Positions 9,149 to 17,438 are shown, numbered from the stretch's first letter. The stretch: 64,000 bases of DNA from Arthrobacter sp. P2b (GCF_900168295.1 NZ_FVZL01000009.1:1-64000); one strand, 5' to 3'. Notes: generated from the sequence alone by a model not told the origin. Made by a program: numbers and translations.

Positions 9149-9394
9149 GACGGCAAGGACGCCCTCCGCGCCATCGCCGCCTTCCGGCTGGCCATGCCCC
9201 GCACGGTCCTGCGCTACGCCGGCGGCCGCGAGCTGACCCTCGGCAATTTGGGCACGCGCGAAGGGCTCCTGGGCGGCATCAACGCCGTCATCGTAGGCAA
9301 CTACCTCACCACCCTCGGCCGCCCTGCCACCGCCGACCTCAACCTCCTGGTGGACCTCAACATGCCCATCAAGGAACTCCAGAAGACCTTATGA
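9149..9394 (+). pseudogene. bioB: C-terminal fragment of biotin synthase (bioB)
   Basis: The last 80 or so codons of a biotin synthase gene. The protein part [19 protein letters not shown] and [18 protein letters not shown] is the conserved end of BioB. The radical-SAM CxxxCxxC motif and most of the barrel are missing, so this cannot be an active enzyme. The break is at about 9143-9157, exactly where permease sequence on the other strand begins. The fragment keeps its natural overlap with bsaP (ATGA at 9391-9394). A TTG at 9122 would give a readable frame, but its first residues belong to the other gene. Confidence 0.85.
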
Positions 9395-9636
9395 GCACCG
9401 CCCCTCAAACGCCCGGCCAGGAGGCACAGCATTGCGGCCTCTGCGGCAGGACCTTCGATAGGCAAGCGTCCGACGGCGGGAGCGCACCGCCGTCGGACCT
9501 CCACCTGGAGTGCGCGGCACGGCTGCACTTGGAGCCTCCACGCTTTTGCGTGTGCTGCGGACGGCGGCTCAAGGTGCAGGTCTCGCCATTGGGCTGGTGG
9601 GCGCAGTGCTCCCGGCATGGAGCCACCACCTCCTGA
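9391..9636 (+). CDS. bsaP: Biotin synthase auxiliary protein BsaP
   Basis: An 81-residue cysteine-rich protein that matches the small protein encoded after bioB in many actinobacteria and named BsaP because it is needed for biotin synthase activity, apparently through an iron-sulfur cluster. Seen here: a CGLCGRTF pair, an LHLECAARL segment, [11 protein letters not shown] and [10 protein letters not shown] at the end. The start overlaps the bioB stop by four bases, which supports translational coupling in the ancestral operon. The gene itself looks intact although its partner upstream is truncated, so expression depends on whether any promoter remains. Confidence 0.82.
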   Translation: MSTAPQTPGQEAQHCGLCGRTFDRQASDGGSAPPSDLHLECAARLHLEPPRFCVCCGRRLKVQVSPLGWWAQCSRHGATTS

Positions 9637-9720
9637 CGGGCCCACCCGGCACCGGGAAAGGCACGTTCGGAAGAAGCATCAGTCCGTCCAGCGCGCGGTA
9701 TCCAACACCCTCTGGCATAT

Positions 9721-9737
9721 TTCTACCTTACGTAGAA
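9721..9737. promoter_or_regulatory. Short inverted repeat upstream of the flavin-binding protein gene
   Basis: TTCTAC and its complement GTAGAA are separated by five bases and end ten bases before the ATG at 9748. The position suits an operator or a ribosome-binding-site cover. No regulator is assigned. Confidence 0.35.
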
Positions 9738-9747
9738 GAATGGCGGC

Positions 9748-10176
9748 ATGATGTTTGAACATGCAGACGGCAATCCCGTCCTGGAACTCGATGATGAGCA
9801 GTCCTGGCGCCTCCTTGAGGGCACGCAGCACGGCAGGCTGGTGGTTTCCGTCGCCGGCGAGCCGGACATTTTCCCGGTGAACTACGTGACGTCGGGCCGG
9901 AAGGTGTACCTGCGGACGGCGCCGGGCAACAAGCTGGCCCAGCTGACCATCAACGCCACAGTGCTCTTCGAAACGGACGGCATCACGTCTGACGAAGCCT
10001 GGTCCGTGGTGCTCCGCGGCAAGGCCCGGGTGCTCAGCAATTCGGCGGAACTGGCGGCGGTGGAAGAGCTGGGGCTGAAGTCCTGGGTTCCAACCCTGAA
10101 GGATTTCTACGTGGAAATCGAGCCGCTGTCCGTGAGCGGCCGGCACTTCCAGCTCGGCGAGCAGCCGGAGCGCTGA
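9748..10176 (+). CDS. Pyridoxamine 5'-phosphate oxidase-like flavin-binding protein
   Basis: A 142-residue split-barrel protein of the PPOX/flavin-nucleotide-binding superfamily. The strand pattern GRLVVSVAGEPDIFPVNYV, KVYLRTAPGNKLAQL and WSVVLRGKARVL is typical of small actinobacterial members that bind FMN, F420 or haem. The substrate cannot be deduced. ATG codons at 9748 and 9751 are both possible. The gene stands alone and ends 34 bases before vsr; a common transcript with vsr is possible but not shown. Confidence 0.82.
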   Translation: MMFEHADGNPVLELDDEQSWRLLEGTQHGRLVVSVAGEPDIFPVNYVTSGRKVYLRTAPGNKLAQLTINATVLFETDGITSDEAWSVVLRGKARVLSNSAELAAVEELGLKSWVPTLKDFYVEIEPLSVSGRHFQLGEQPER

Positions 10177-10210
10177 CTCCGGCGAGCTGCCCGCCTCCTA
10201 GACTTAAGGC

Positions 10211-10645
10211 ATGGCGGACAAGCTCACTCCGGAGCAGCGCAGCTGGAACATGTCCAGGATCCGGGGCAAGAACACGAAGCCCGAACTGCTGGTGCGCCGG
10301 CTGCTTCATGCCAAGGGGTACCGCTACCGCCTGCACGGCAGCTCCGGGGCTAGCCGGCTGCCCGGCAACCCGGACCTGGTGTTCGCAGGCCGGCGCAAGG
10401 TCATCTTCGTAAATGGCTGCTTTTGGCACTTCCACGACTGCCGGGTGGGCCAGCACGCCCCCAAGGCCAACGCGGAATTCTGGGAAGCCAAGCGCTCCCG
10501 GACCAGGGACCGTGACGCCGGCCAGCGCCGCCAGCTCGAAGACGCCGGATGGGAAGTCCTCACCGTTTGGGAGTGCGAGCTCAAGGACGGCTCGGCGCTG
10601 GAAGCCCACTTGGTGGAGTTCCTGGAGGGCCGCCAGCCATCTTGA
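10211..10645 (+). CDS. vsr: Very short patch repair endonuclease (Vsr)
   Basis: A 144-residue Vsr-type nuclease, which nicks DNA at T:G mismatches produced by deamination of 5-methylcytosine. Diagnostic features are the N-terminal RSWNMSRIRGKNTKPE, the catalytic Asp in NPDLVF (D55), and FVNGCFWHFHDC with W72, H73 and H75, followed by a Cys-rich zinc-site region. Length is usual for the family. Vsr is normally encoded beside a cytosine methyltransferase, but none is seen within the window. A modification-dependent McrBC system lies 3.4 kb downstream. Confidence 0.92.
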   Translation: MADKLTPEQRSWNMSRIRGKNTKPELLVRRLLHAKGYRYRLHGSSGASRLPGNPDLVFAGRRKVIFVNGCFWHFHDCRVGQHAPKANAEFWEAKRSRTRDRDAGQRRQLEDAGWEVLTVWECELKDGSALEAHLVEFLEGRQPS

Positions 10646-11025
10646 GGCAATCTTTGGCTTTTGCCGCCGGGCTTCTTGATAGTGGAGCGGAAGGATGAAC
10701 CCGTCGTCCTTACGGGCGGAAATCCCCACCGACAGTCCGGAGCAGTGCCATCCCTTCTTGCCAGCCAGCTCCCGGGCCACGACCGCCCCGGACCGTGCCA
10801 CAAGGTGTCCCGCTCCGTGTTGACGGCCGGTGCCTGCAACCAATTTCCAGGTGTAAAGAAACCCTGTCTTACGTGGTGGCGCTGAAACCCACAGCCTTAT
10901 CAAGAAACCCACAATTCTCGCCGGAAAACCAGCCACCGCGAGGCAGCAGACCTAACCTGAAAGAGCACATGCCCCACCCACCCGCACTGTTCCCGGAGTG
11001 GCATCCCCCGGCTGAAAGGAGCCTC
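10646..11025. other. Non-coding interval between vsr and the Hpt gene
   Basis: About 380 bases without a convincing gene. Short open frames exist on both strands but lack ribosome-binding sites and recognisable protein features. The last part contains the AAAGGAG ribosome-binding site for the gene at 11026. I see no riboswitch or terminator hairpin that I could defend. Confidence 0.4.
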
Positions 11026-11436
11026 ATGGGCGCTTCAGATGATGCTTCCCGGCCGTTGGTGGACCAGTCCGTCCTCAACCGGCTCCGTGAAGAGCTGGAG
11101 GAGGACGAAGGGTACTCCATGGTGTTTGTGGGGAACTTCATCGAGTGCCTGCCGCAACGGATCGGCCGCCTGCGGCTGGCCCTGACCACCGGAGACCTGG
11201 AGGGCGCGGTGGACGCGGTGCTTAGCCTGAAGACATCCAGCCAGATGGTGGGCGCCGAGCGGCTTGCCGGCCTGGCCACGGACCTGGAAGGCGAAATCCG
11301 CACCGAAGCGCGTGAGGCGGAAGCCGCCGTCGTCCTGCCCAGGCTGGCGGCCACGTTCCTGCGGCCCATCAACCAATGCAGCCGGTTGACCATGCACCGG
11401 CTGCAGGTTCAGTGCTCTCCGGGTGCCAGCCGGTAG
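11026..11436 (+). CDS. Hpt-domain protein lacking the phospho-accepting histidine
   Basis: A 136-residue helical protein with the layout of a histidine phosphotransfer domain: an N-terminal helix, then VFVGNFIECLPQRIGRLR and the core helix DAVLSLKTSSQMVGAERL. Active Hpt domains have a histidine at the position of L66 (pattern HxLKxSS), coded here by CTT at 11221-11223. The conserved Lys, Ser and Gly around the site are kept, so the fold is probably intact but phosphotransfer should be impossible. The ATG at 11026 follows GAAAGGAG. It is convergent with a response-regulator gene and overlaps it by 28 bases, so a role as a phosphorylation-independent partner of that system is conceivable. Confidence 0.78.
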   Translation: MGASDDASRPLVDQSVLNRLREELEEDEGYSMVFVGNFIECLPQRIGRLRLALTTGDLEGAVDAVLSLKTSSQMVGAERLAGLATDLEGEIRTEAREAEAAVVLPRLAATFLRPINQCSRLTMHRLQVQCSPGASR

Positions 11437-12176
11437 CCCACGCCGCGGACCGTCTGCAGCCAGCGCGGCTGCTGCGGTGAATCCCCAAGTTTCTTGCGGA
11501 GGTTCCCCATGTGGACCTCGACGGACCGTTCGTCGGCCTCGCTGATGTAACTGCCGACGTCGTAATCCTCGTCCCGCAACCGGCGCACCAGGTCTGCCTT
11601 GGTACGGACGGTCCGGCCCGCCTCGAGCAGGGCGTGGAGAAGTTCGAACTCGGTGCGGGTCAGGTTCATCTCTTTGCCGTCAACCACCACGGTGCGGGAG
11701 GCGTAGCTCAGTTCCAGGCCGTTGTGGCTGAAGTTCCCACGCTCTGGATGTCCGTGGCCCTCGGCTGCTGCCTCCACGGAGAAGGTATCTGTTGCATCCG
11801 GGACGGAGCGGGGGCGGCGCATCATCGCGGCAACGCGGGCGCGAAGTTCCCTGGGGCGGAACGGCTTGGTGAGGTAGTCGTCGGCGCCGGACTCAAGCCC
11901 AATCAGGGTGTCCAGCTCCTCGGTGCGGGCCGTGAGCATCACGATGTAGGCGTCGGAGAATTCGCGGATTTGCCGCGACACTTCAAAACCGTCGATATCC
12001 GGCAGCCCAAGATCAAGGGTGATGACGTCCGGATTGAGGTGCTTGGCGATCAGTACGCCCTCGGCGCCGGTACTGGCCACGGTCACGTCGAAGCCGGCCT
12101 GGGTCAGTACCGTGCGAACCAGTTCCCGGATGTCATGGTCATCCTCGATGACCAGTCCCACACGTGCATCACTCAT
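11409..12176 (-). CDS. OmpR/PhoB-family response regulator
   Basis: A 255-residue two-component response regulator. The receiver has the acidic pair in IEDD (residues 10-13), the phospho-accepting D55 in TLDLGLPDIDG and K104 in YLTKPF. After a linker with an unusual Glu/His/Gly-rich stretch comes a winged-helix DNA-binding domain (NLTRTEFELLHALLEAG, VEVHMGNLRKKLG, TVRGVGYRL). It is divergent from a sensor kinase gene starting at 12271, its most likely partner, with 94 bases between the starts. The target genes are not evident. Confidence 0.93.
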   Translation of the reverse strand: MSDARVGLVIEDDHDIRELVRTVLTQAGFDVTVASTGAEGVLIAKHLNPDVITLDLGLPDIDGFEVSRQIREFSDAYIVMLTARTEELDTLIGLESGADDYLTKPFRPRELRARVAAMMRRPRSVPDATDTFSVEAAAEGHGHPERGNFSHNGLELSYASRTVVVDGKEMNLTRTEFELLHALLEAGRTVRTKADLVRRLRDEDYDVGSYISEADERSVEVHMGNLRKKLGDSPQQPRWLQTVRGVGYRLAPGEH

Positions 12177-12270
12177 AGCGTCCCCTCAGCAGCCAACGTC
12201 AGAAGTATAGCGGCCTGCGGATATCCTGCTGGTATGGCCCTGCACACCCTGTCCCCGAAGTCGTCACGCC

Positions 12271-13926
12271 ATGACTAGTCCCACAGCATGGTCCTCGGGC
12301 AAGTTGCGGTTTTTCCGCCGGCCCTTCCATGAATACCGGCTGACGGACCGGGTGGCGATGAGCCAGATGCCGCTCTTCGTGACCACGCTGCTGACAGCCT
12401 TCCTGATGTGGGCGTTCTTCCCGGCCACCATGAACAACCCGTTCTTTCTCACGTTCCTGGTGTCGCAGCTGGTCCTCATGGCCCTGTGCTACCTGGTCCC
12501 CTGGGACCGCCTGCCCTACACAAGCTTCCTGGCCATCCCCCTGCTCGACTTCGTCTCCATCGCCTTCGGCCGGGAAGGCGGGCAGGAGAGCCTCACGGGC
12601 ATCAGCCTCCTGGCAGTATTCCCCGTTATTTGGTGGTGCGCCTCCGGCTACTACCCCCGCCTGGCCCTGTGGCTTTCCTTCCTTGCACCGCTTGCCATCA
12701 TCTGGGTTCCGCTGCTCCTGAAAGGCAGCTTCACCGCGCAGGACTTTGCCCGCTCCCTGCTCCTGCCGGTGATGATGCTGGGCATTGGTGTGTCCGTCAG
12801 TGTCCTGACGCTCAGCATGATGCGGCAGCAGCGTGAACTGGAGGAGAAGGACGCCCAGCTGCAGGCCAACCTGCTCACCAGCCAGCGCCAGGAGTCGTTG
12901 CTCAACACGGTCCTGGACACGGTCCACCTGGGCGTGCTCGCCGTGGACGCCGACGGCCATGACATCCTGATGAACCGGAAACAGCGCGCCAACCACGAGC
13001 TGGCACGGCCCAAGGACATCGAGGACCCCAACGAGTCCCAGCTGCTCGTGTTCGGCCCTGACCGCAAGACACTGGTTCCCGTCCAGGAGCGCCCGGTCCG
13101 CCGCGCCGTCCTGGGCGAAACCTTCACCGACTATCTGGTGTGGCTTGGCGCGGAAAAGGAGCAGCGGGCTTTTGTGACCACCGCTCGGGCCATGAAGGAC
13201 GCCGACGGGAAGTTCGCCGGTTCCGTGATCGCCTTCAGCGACGTGACGGACCTGGTGAACGCATTGACCGCCAAGGACGACTTCGTCTCCAGCGTCTCCC
13301 ATGAATTCCGGACCCCGCTGACGTCCATCCTGGGCTACGTGGAGATCCTGCTCGGCGACGAGCCGGAGGAGTCCCAGCGGCAGATGCTCGAGATCATCCG
13401 CCGGAATTCGGAACGGCTCCTCACCCTGGTTTCCGACCTGCTCGCCAGCCGCAACGGCCAGCTGATCGTCACTCCCCACGCGGTGGACGTGGCGGAACTT
13501 GTGCGGGCAAGCGTTTCGTCGGCCACGCCGAAAGCCGTTGCGTCCGGGGTGGTGCTGGCTGCAGAGACGCCGGAGCGGCTGGAAGCCCATGTTGACGGCG
13601 CCCGGATTTCACAGGTCCTGGACAACCTTGTGTCCAACGCGATCAAGTACTCCCCCGACGGCGGAAACGTCGTGGTGTCCCTGGCTCAGGAGAACGGGCA
13701 CCTGGCATGCCGCGTCACGGACACCGGCATGGGGATGAGCCCCGAAGACGCTTCTGAAGTGTTCGCCAAGTTCTTCCGCACCAGCAGCGTCCGGCGCACC
13801 GCCATCCCCGGAGTGGGGCTGGGCCTGCCCATCAGCAAGGCGATCGTCGAAGCGCACGGCGGGACCATCGAGGTGGACAGCGCACTGGGCCAGGGCACCA
13901 CGTTCACCTTCAGGGTTCCGGTCTAG
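12271..13926 (+). CDS. Membrane sensor histidine kinase with PAS domain
   Basis: A 551-residue kinase. About five transmembrane helices occupy residues 30-190; a coiled-coil segment (MMRQQRELEEKDAQLQAN) leads to a PAS-type sensor domain at about 205-325, then HisKA with VSHEFRTPLTS near residue 341 and a HATPase with N box NAIKYS (about 455), DTGMGMS and GVGLGLPIS. It should phosphorylate the divergently encoded OmpR-type regulator. The N-terminal membrane part is not a family I recognise, so the stimulus is unknown. The ATG at 12271 lacks a strong ribosome-binding site; the ATG at 12289 would remove only six residues. Confidence 0.92.
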   Translation: MTSPTAWSSGKLRFFRRPFHEYRLTDRVAMSQMPLFVTTLLTAFLMWAFFPATMNNPFFLTFLVSQLVLMALCYLVPWDRLPYTSFLAIPLLDFVSIAFGREGGQESLTGISLLAVFPVIWWCASGYYPRLALWLSFLAPLAIIWVPLLLKGSFTAQDFARSLLLPVMMLGIGVSVSVLTLSMMRQQRELEEKDAQLQANLLTSQRQESLLNTVLDTVHLGVLAVDADGHDILMNRKQRANHELARPKDIEDPNESQLLVFGPDRKTLVPVQERPVRRAVLGETFTDYLVWLGAEKEQRAFVTTARAMKDADGKFAGSVIAFSDVTDLVNALTAKDDFVSSVSHEFRTPLTSILGYVEILLGDEPEESQRQMLEIIRRNSERLLTLVSDLLASRNGQLIVTPHAVDVAELVRASVSSATPKAVASGVVLAAETPERLEAHVDGARISQVLDNLVSNAIKYSPDGGNVVVSLAQENGHLACRVTDTGMGMSPEDASEVFAKFFRTSSVRRTAIPGVGLGLPISKAIVEAHGGTIEVDSALGQGTTFTFRVPV

Positions 13927-13958
13927 CCATCTCCAGTGTCGCATCTGCTGGAACCTGG

Positions 13959-13984
13959 ATTTCGACAGGCTCAATCACCGGTGC
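13959..13984. repeat. Half copy of a REP-like element
   Basis: The sequence ATTTCGACAGGCTCAATCAC followed by CGGTG closely matches one arm of the 48-bp palindrome at 57633-57680. It sits between the convergent sensor kinase and mcrC genes. This indicates a dispersed repeat family in the genome. Confidence 0.6.
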
Positions 13985-13990
13985 GCCCAA

Positions 13991-15220
13991 TCACCGGGCC
14001 TGCCGGACCACCTCGCCCCAGGACTGCCGGGCCAGATCGCGGACCGAGGCGAGGATGTCGGCGGGCGCCATGGACAGGTCCAGCGGAAACTCCACGATGT
14101 CGATGTCCGTGTTGAGGATGCGGCGGAGCTTCATCTCACCCGATCCGGCGTAGACCAGCCAGGCGGTGGGCACTGCCAGTGCGGTGCTGTGGGCCAGCAT
14201 CTGGTAGTGGTCAGCCGTCAGGGAAGCGCCGACATCGGTGGCTGCCTTGTACTTGGCGTTGTACACCACCACCGGACGGCCGCCCAGCAGGTGAACCGCG
14301 TCCGGGCGGACCGACAGCCTGTCCGCGTCCCGCACCGCTTCACTGAGCAGCGCGTTGTACCGCAGCCGCAGCTCCCCCGGGTAAGCCGCCATCGCCTCAC
14401 GCAGGGCGGTACCGACGAAGTCCTCGAACACCTGGTTCATATCCACCACGAACGAGGCTGTCTGCTGCCTGCCCTCCCCCGCTTCCGCCGACGCGTTGCG
14501 GAGGATCAGTTCGGCCAGCCTTAGCACCGCGTGGTAGCCGAGGTTCATCCTGGTGGGCTTCCACGGCGGCAGCGGAGCGCCTGCTGGAAGGCGCGTGACG
14601 GCGTCGAGCTTTCCCTTGAGCAGGCGCAGCCGGCTCAGCACCTCGGGGCGGACGCGAGGGATCTGGCCCATCCGTTCCAGTGCCGCGCGGAGGATCCTGT
14701 TCTCGGCGATGTCCTCGGTGAACTCGTCATACGAGACTTCCAGCGGCACCAGCATCCCCGGCCGCCGGGAGATCTGGTCCGAAATCCGGATCCGCCCCTT
14801 GACGGTCCGCAGCGATTCATCAACGGTGAGGTAGCCCTGCAGCACGCCGCGGCCCAAGGCGCGTTCGGCAAGCTGCGCCAAGGACTCGGCAAGCGCGCTC
14901 CACAAATCCCGGTCCTCGACGGCCGCCACGGTATCCGGCCTGAAGCCCTGCTCGCCGGCGTAGCTGAGCAGGAACAGGAGCCGGCTCAGGCTCAGCCGGT
15001 CCTTGGGGCGGACGTCCAGCTGCACGGTGGGCGTTCGGACGGAACCCACCTTGCCCACCGGCTCGATCCGGTACAGCCCCATGCCCATGGGCGAGGCTTT
15101 GGCCAGGCCGCTGGAGTTCAGGAAGGAGGCGCTGGCGGGGTCGAGCCGTTCCACCATTCCGCGGGACAGCTCATCAAGGACCAGGTGCCGCAGGGACGGG
15201 CCGGAGCTACCCGGCTGCAA
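13991..15220 (-). CDS. mcrC: McrC-like subunit of a McrBC restriction system
   Basis: A 409-residue McrC homologue, the nuclease subunit that associates with the McrB GTPase and cleaves DNA containing modified cytosine. The N-terminal part contains the beta-rich McrB-contact region; the C-terminal part holds the PD-(D/E)xK nuclease core, with the first acid in RPDAVH (about D307) and the second motif reading VYNAKYK. In E. coli McrC this second motif is D-A-K, so the catalytic Asp is Asn here (N321, codon at 14258-14260). Catalysis may be impaired. Start is a TTG at 15220, overlapping the 3' end of mcrB by 14 bases. Confidence 0.88.
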   Translation of the reverse strand: MQPGSSGPSLRHLVLDELSRGMVERLDPASASFLNSSGLAKASPMGMGLYRIEPVGKVGSVRTPTVQLDVRPKDRLSLSRLLFLLSYAGEQGFRPDTVAAVEDRDLWSALAESLAQLAERALGRGVLQGYLTVDESLRTVKGRIRISDQISRRPGMLVPLEVSYDEFTEDIAENRILRAALERMGQIPRVRPEVLSRLRLLKGKLDAVTRLPAGAPLPPWKPTRMNLGYHAVLRLAELILRNASAEAGEGRQQTASFVVDMNQVFEDFVGTALREAMAAYPGELRLRYNALLSEAVRDADRLSVRPDAVHLLGGRPVVVYNAKYKAATDVGASLTADHYQMLAHSTALAVPTAWLVYAGSGEMKLRRILNTDIDIVEFPLDLSMAPADILASVRDLARQSWGEVVRQAR

Positions 15221-17438
15221 GGCGTCCCAGCAACCGGTCCAGCCCGAAGCGTTCCTCCAGCTGCGCCCGGGTGAGCTGGCCGTGGTAGTGCTCTTCCAAG
15301 AGGGGCATGAGCTCGTACTTCCATATCCGGCGCAGCCCCGCCGGGGTCTGCGCGGCAGGCTTCATGAAGTAGGACGGGCCGATCATCAGGTCGCGGTCCC
15401 ACTCGTCGATGGCGCTGTTCAAGGCATCCAGCAGCAACGCCGGGGTGGTGTCCAGCTCCCGGGCCTGCAGGAACCGAAGCAATGAGCCCTTCACCGGTTC
15501 GGTCTGCGGGTGCAGTTCGATGAAGGAAAAACGGCGGCGGATGGCGGCGTCCATCATGGCGATGGACCGGTCCGCGGTGTTCATTGTGCCGATGATGTAC
15601 AGGTTGTCCGGCAGGGTGAACGGCTCATTCGGGCTGTACTGCAGGTAGATCCGGTCGTCGCGGTATTCCAGCAGGAAGTACAGCTCGCCGAACACCTTGG
15701 CCAGGTTGGCGCGGTTCATCTCGTCGATGATGAGGAAGTACGGCTTTTTCTCGTTCCCGGGCTTGGCGGCCTCTTCTGCGAGGCGCCGCAGCGGCCCGGC
15801 CACCAGCTTGAAGGACACCTGGCCCTCGTCCGTTTTGTCCGGCCGGTAGCCCTCGAAGAAGTCCTCGTAGGCGTAGGACGGGTGGAACTGGACCAGCTTG
15901 ACGCGCTCGTCGGTGGTGTCGTCAGCCAGCTCGGCTGCCAGGTGCTTCGCCAGGTAGGTCTTGCCGGTACCGGGAGGGCCGTACAGGACCAGCTGCCGGT
16001 TCTCCTCCAGCAGGTCCGCGATCTCCTGCAGCGGTTCCAGCTCCATGTGCAGTGAGTCTGCGAATTCCGGGGTCAGCGGGCGGAATCCCTCCTGGACGGG
16101 AGGCACGACGACGGCGGCTTCAGCATCGCCGTCGGGCTCGGCTTCCGCTTCGGGCGGCAGGAGGGCCTGCAGCGCCTGCGCCACGCGGGTGACGTCCACC
16201 ACGATGCCGGCGGTGGCCAGCTGCCGCTGCACGTGCCGGGGCAGGCTTGTGGTGGGGTGTCCTTCATCGAACCAGCGGACCTTGCGGCGGAGGCGCCGAT
16301 TGTCATCGTTGTAGTCGGGTTCCCCGAGCACGCCGCCCAGCCGCACCGTGCCGGCGTGCTGGTACAGCACCAGGTCCCCGGGCTTCATCACGGTGAGGAA
16401 GGCGAAGACGGCGGTTTTGGTGTCCTCGCGTTCCACGTAGCCGAGGTGTTTGTAGTCCTCGTCCACGGCGTGCTGCACCACTCCCGCGGTGACGCCCGGG
16501 TTGAGCAGCCGGAGGTGCTCGACGTCGAGGGTCACCTTTTCTTCGCCCTGCCAGGCAGTGAGCAGTTCGGTGTTGTCGCCGTGCGTCCGCAGCAGCCAGG
16601 CCCGGTGGCCGGGGTCTCCCACCTTGCGCCACTGGCTGACCAGTTGCCGGGCATACCAGTCGATGCGCTGGCCCGCCTGCTCGTCCAGATGCAGACGGAT
16701 GCGGTGGATATCCGCGGTGATGTCGTCTTCGCTGTCCCCCTTGGCCCCGCCCACCAGGGAGGCGAAAGCGTCCCGGATTTCCTGCCGCTCAATGTCCGCG
16801 ACAACGGGCTCGAAGTAGCTGGGCCAGGCCAGGAACTCGATGCTGCGGCGGATGGCGGGCTGGTCACCCGGAGTGGCCGAGGCAAGCCGGTGGAACTTCA
16901 GCGGGTCCTGCAGGGCACCGGTGATCTGTGCCGGAGGCTGCTGGTCCACGTGCTGCACAAAACGGCACAGCCACTTCAGGTGGTCCCAGATGGTCCAGTT
17001 GAACTCTGCAGTGCGGTCCCGGATCACTCCGTGGTCCGTCATGCCCTGGTAAAGCTCGTCAGGCAGCTCGAGCGGAGGTTCAAGCCATGAAGCGGCCTCA
17101 GCTACCCGGGCACGCTTGACCTTGAGGGACTTCACCTCGTGTGCCAGGGGCAGGGACTGCAGGAAGAGCAGCTCGACGGCCAGTTGCTTCGCCTCGCGGG
17201 ACGCGCCGTCCAGGTTCTGCCGGAGGTTGGTCATCATGGGCGCTTTGGGGTCCGGCGTCCCGCGTTCCAGCCGGTCCAGGAGTTCGGCGGCGGCCTCCGA
17301 CGTCCAGGTCAGCGTCCTGCCGTCCAGGGCCGACGGTTTGCCCTGCAGCCCTGGCCCCAGAACGAACCACGCCGCATCTTCGATCTCTCGTGAGATGCCG
17401 AGGGCGCGGGTCATGGCAGCAGTGGAGGCGGGGGTCAT
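15207..17438 (-). CDS. mcrB: McrB-like AAA+ GTPase of a McrBC restriction system
   Basis: A 743-residue motor subunit. The C-terminal AAA+ module has Walker A GPPGTGKTYLAK near residue 485, Walker B FLIIDEMNRAN, and the McrB signature IGTMNTADRS near 616 followed by the arginine-rich RRRFSF. The long N-terminal region (about 1-440) replaces the short DNA-binding domain of E. coli McrB; a segment at about 345-400 (AFLTVMKPGDLVLYQHAG) looks like an EVE/PUA-type base-reader fold, which is an inference from pattern only. It forms an operon with mcrC. McrBC systems attack DNA with methylated or hydroxymethylated cytosine and protect against phages. Confidence 0.9.
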   Translation of the reverse strand: MTPASTAAMTRALGISREIEDAAWFVLGPGLQGKPSALDGRTLTWTSEAAAELLDRLERGTPDPKAPMMTNLRQNLDGASREAKQLAVELLFLQSLPLAHEVKSLKVKRARVAEAASWLEPPLELPDELYQGMTDHGVIRDRTAEFNWTIWDHLKWLCRFVQHVDQQPPAQITGALQDPLKFHRLASATPGDQPAIRRSIEFLAWPSYFEPVVADIERQEIRDAFASLVGGAKGDSEDDITADIHRIRLHLDEQAGQRIDWYARQLVSQWRKVGDPGHRAWLLRTHGDNTELLTAWQGEEKVTLDVEHLRLLNPGVTAGVVQHAVDEDYKHLGYVEREDTKTAVFAFLTVMKPGDLVLYQHAGTVRLGGVLGEPDYNDDNRRLRRKVRWFDEGHPTTSLPRHVQRQLATAGIVVDVTRVAQALQALLPPEAEAEPDGDAEAAVVVPPVQEGFRPLTPEFADSLHMELEPLQEIADLLEENRQLVLYGPPGTGKTYLAKHLAAELADDTTDERVKLVQFHPSYAYEDFFEGYRPDKTDEGQVSFKLVAGPLRRLAEEAAKPGNEKKPYFLIIDEMNRANLAKVFGELYFLLEYRDDRIYLQYSPNEPFTLPDNLYIIGTMNTADRSIAMMDAAIRRRFSFIELHPQTEPVKGSLLRFLQARELDTTPALLLDALNSAIDEWDRDLMIGPSYFMKPAAQTPAGLRRIWKYELMPLLEEHYHGQLTRAQLEERFGLDRLLGRLAAG

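Noticed and set aside
9122..9394. A complete 90-residue gene starting with TTG at 9122
   Set aside because: The C-terminal 80 residues are the end of BioB and the first residues come from the fused permease sequence, so it is a truncated gene rather than a small protein.
10646..11025. Possible riboswitch (FMN-like) before the Hpt gene
   Set aside because: Some short GC-rich segments looked suggestive, but none of the conserved FMN-element blocks could be found in order.
12199..13590. A 463-codon minus-strand frame opposite the sensor kinase
   Set aside because: The kinase on the plus strand has all expected motifs; the antisense translation is Gln/His/Gly-rich without family features.
10211..17438. 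Vsr, the two-component genes and McrBC as one defence island
   Set aside because: Vsr and McrBC are separated by regulatory genes in mixed orientation without integrase, transposase or composition change, so a single mobile island is not supported.
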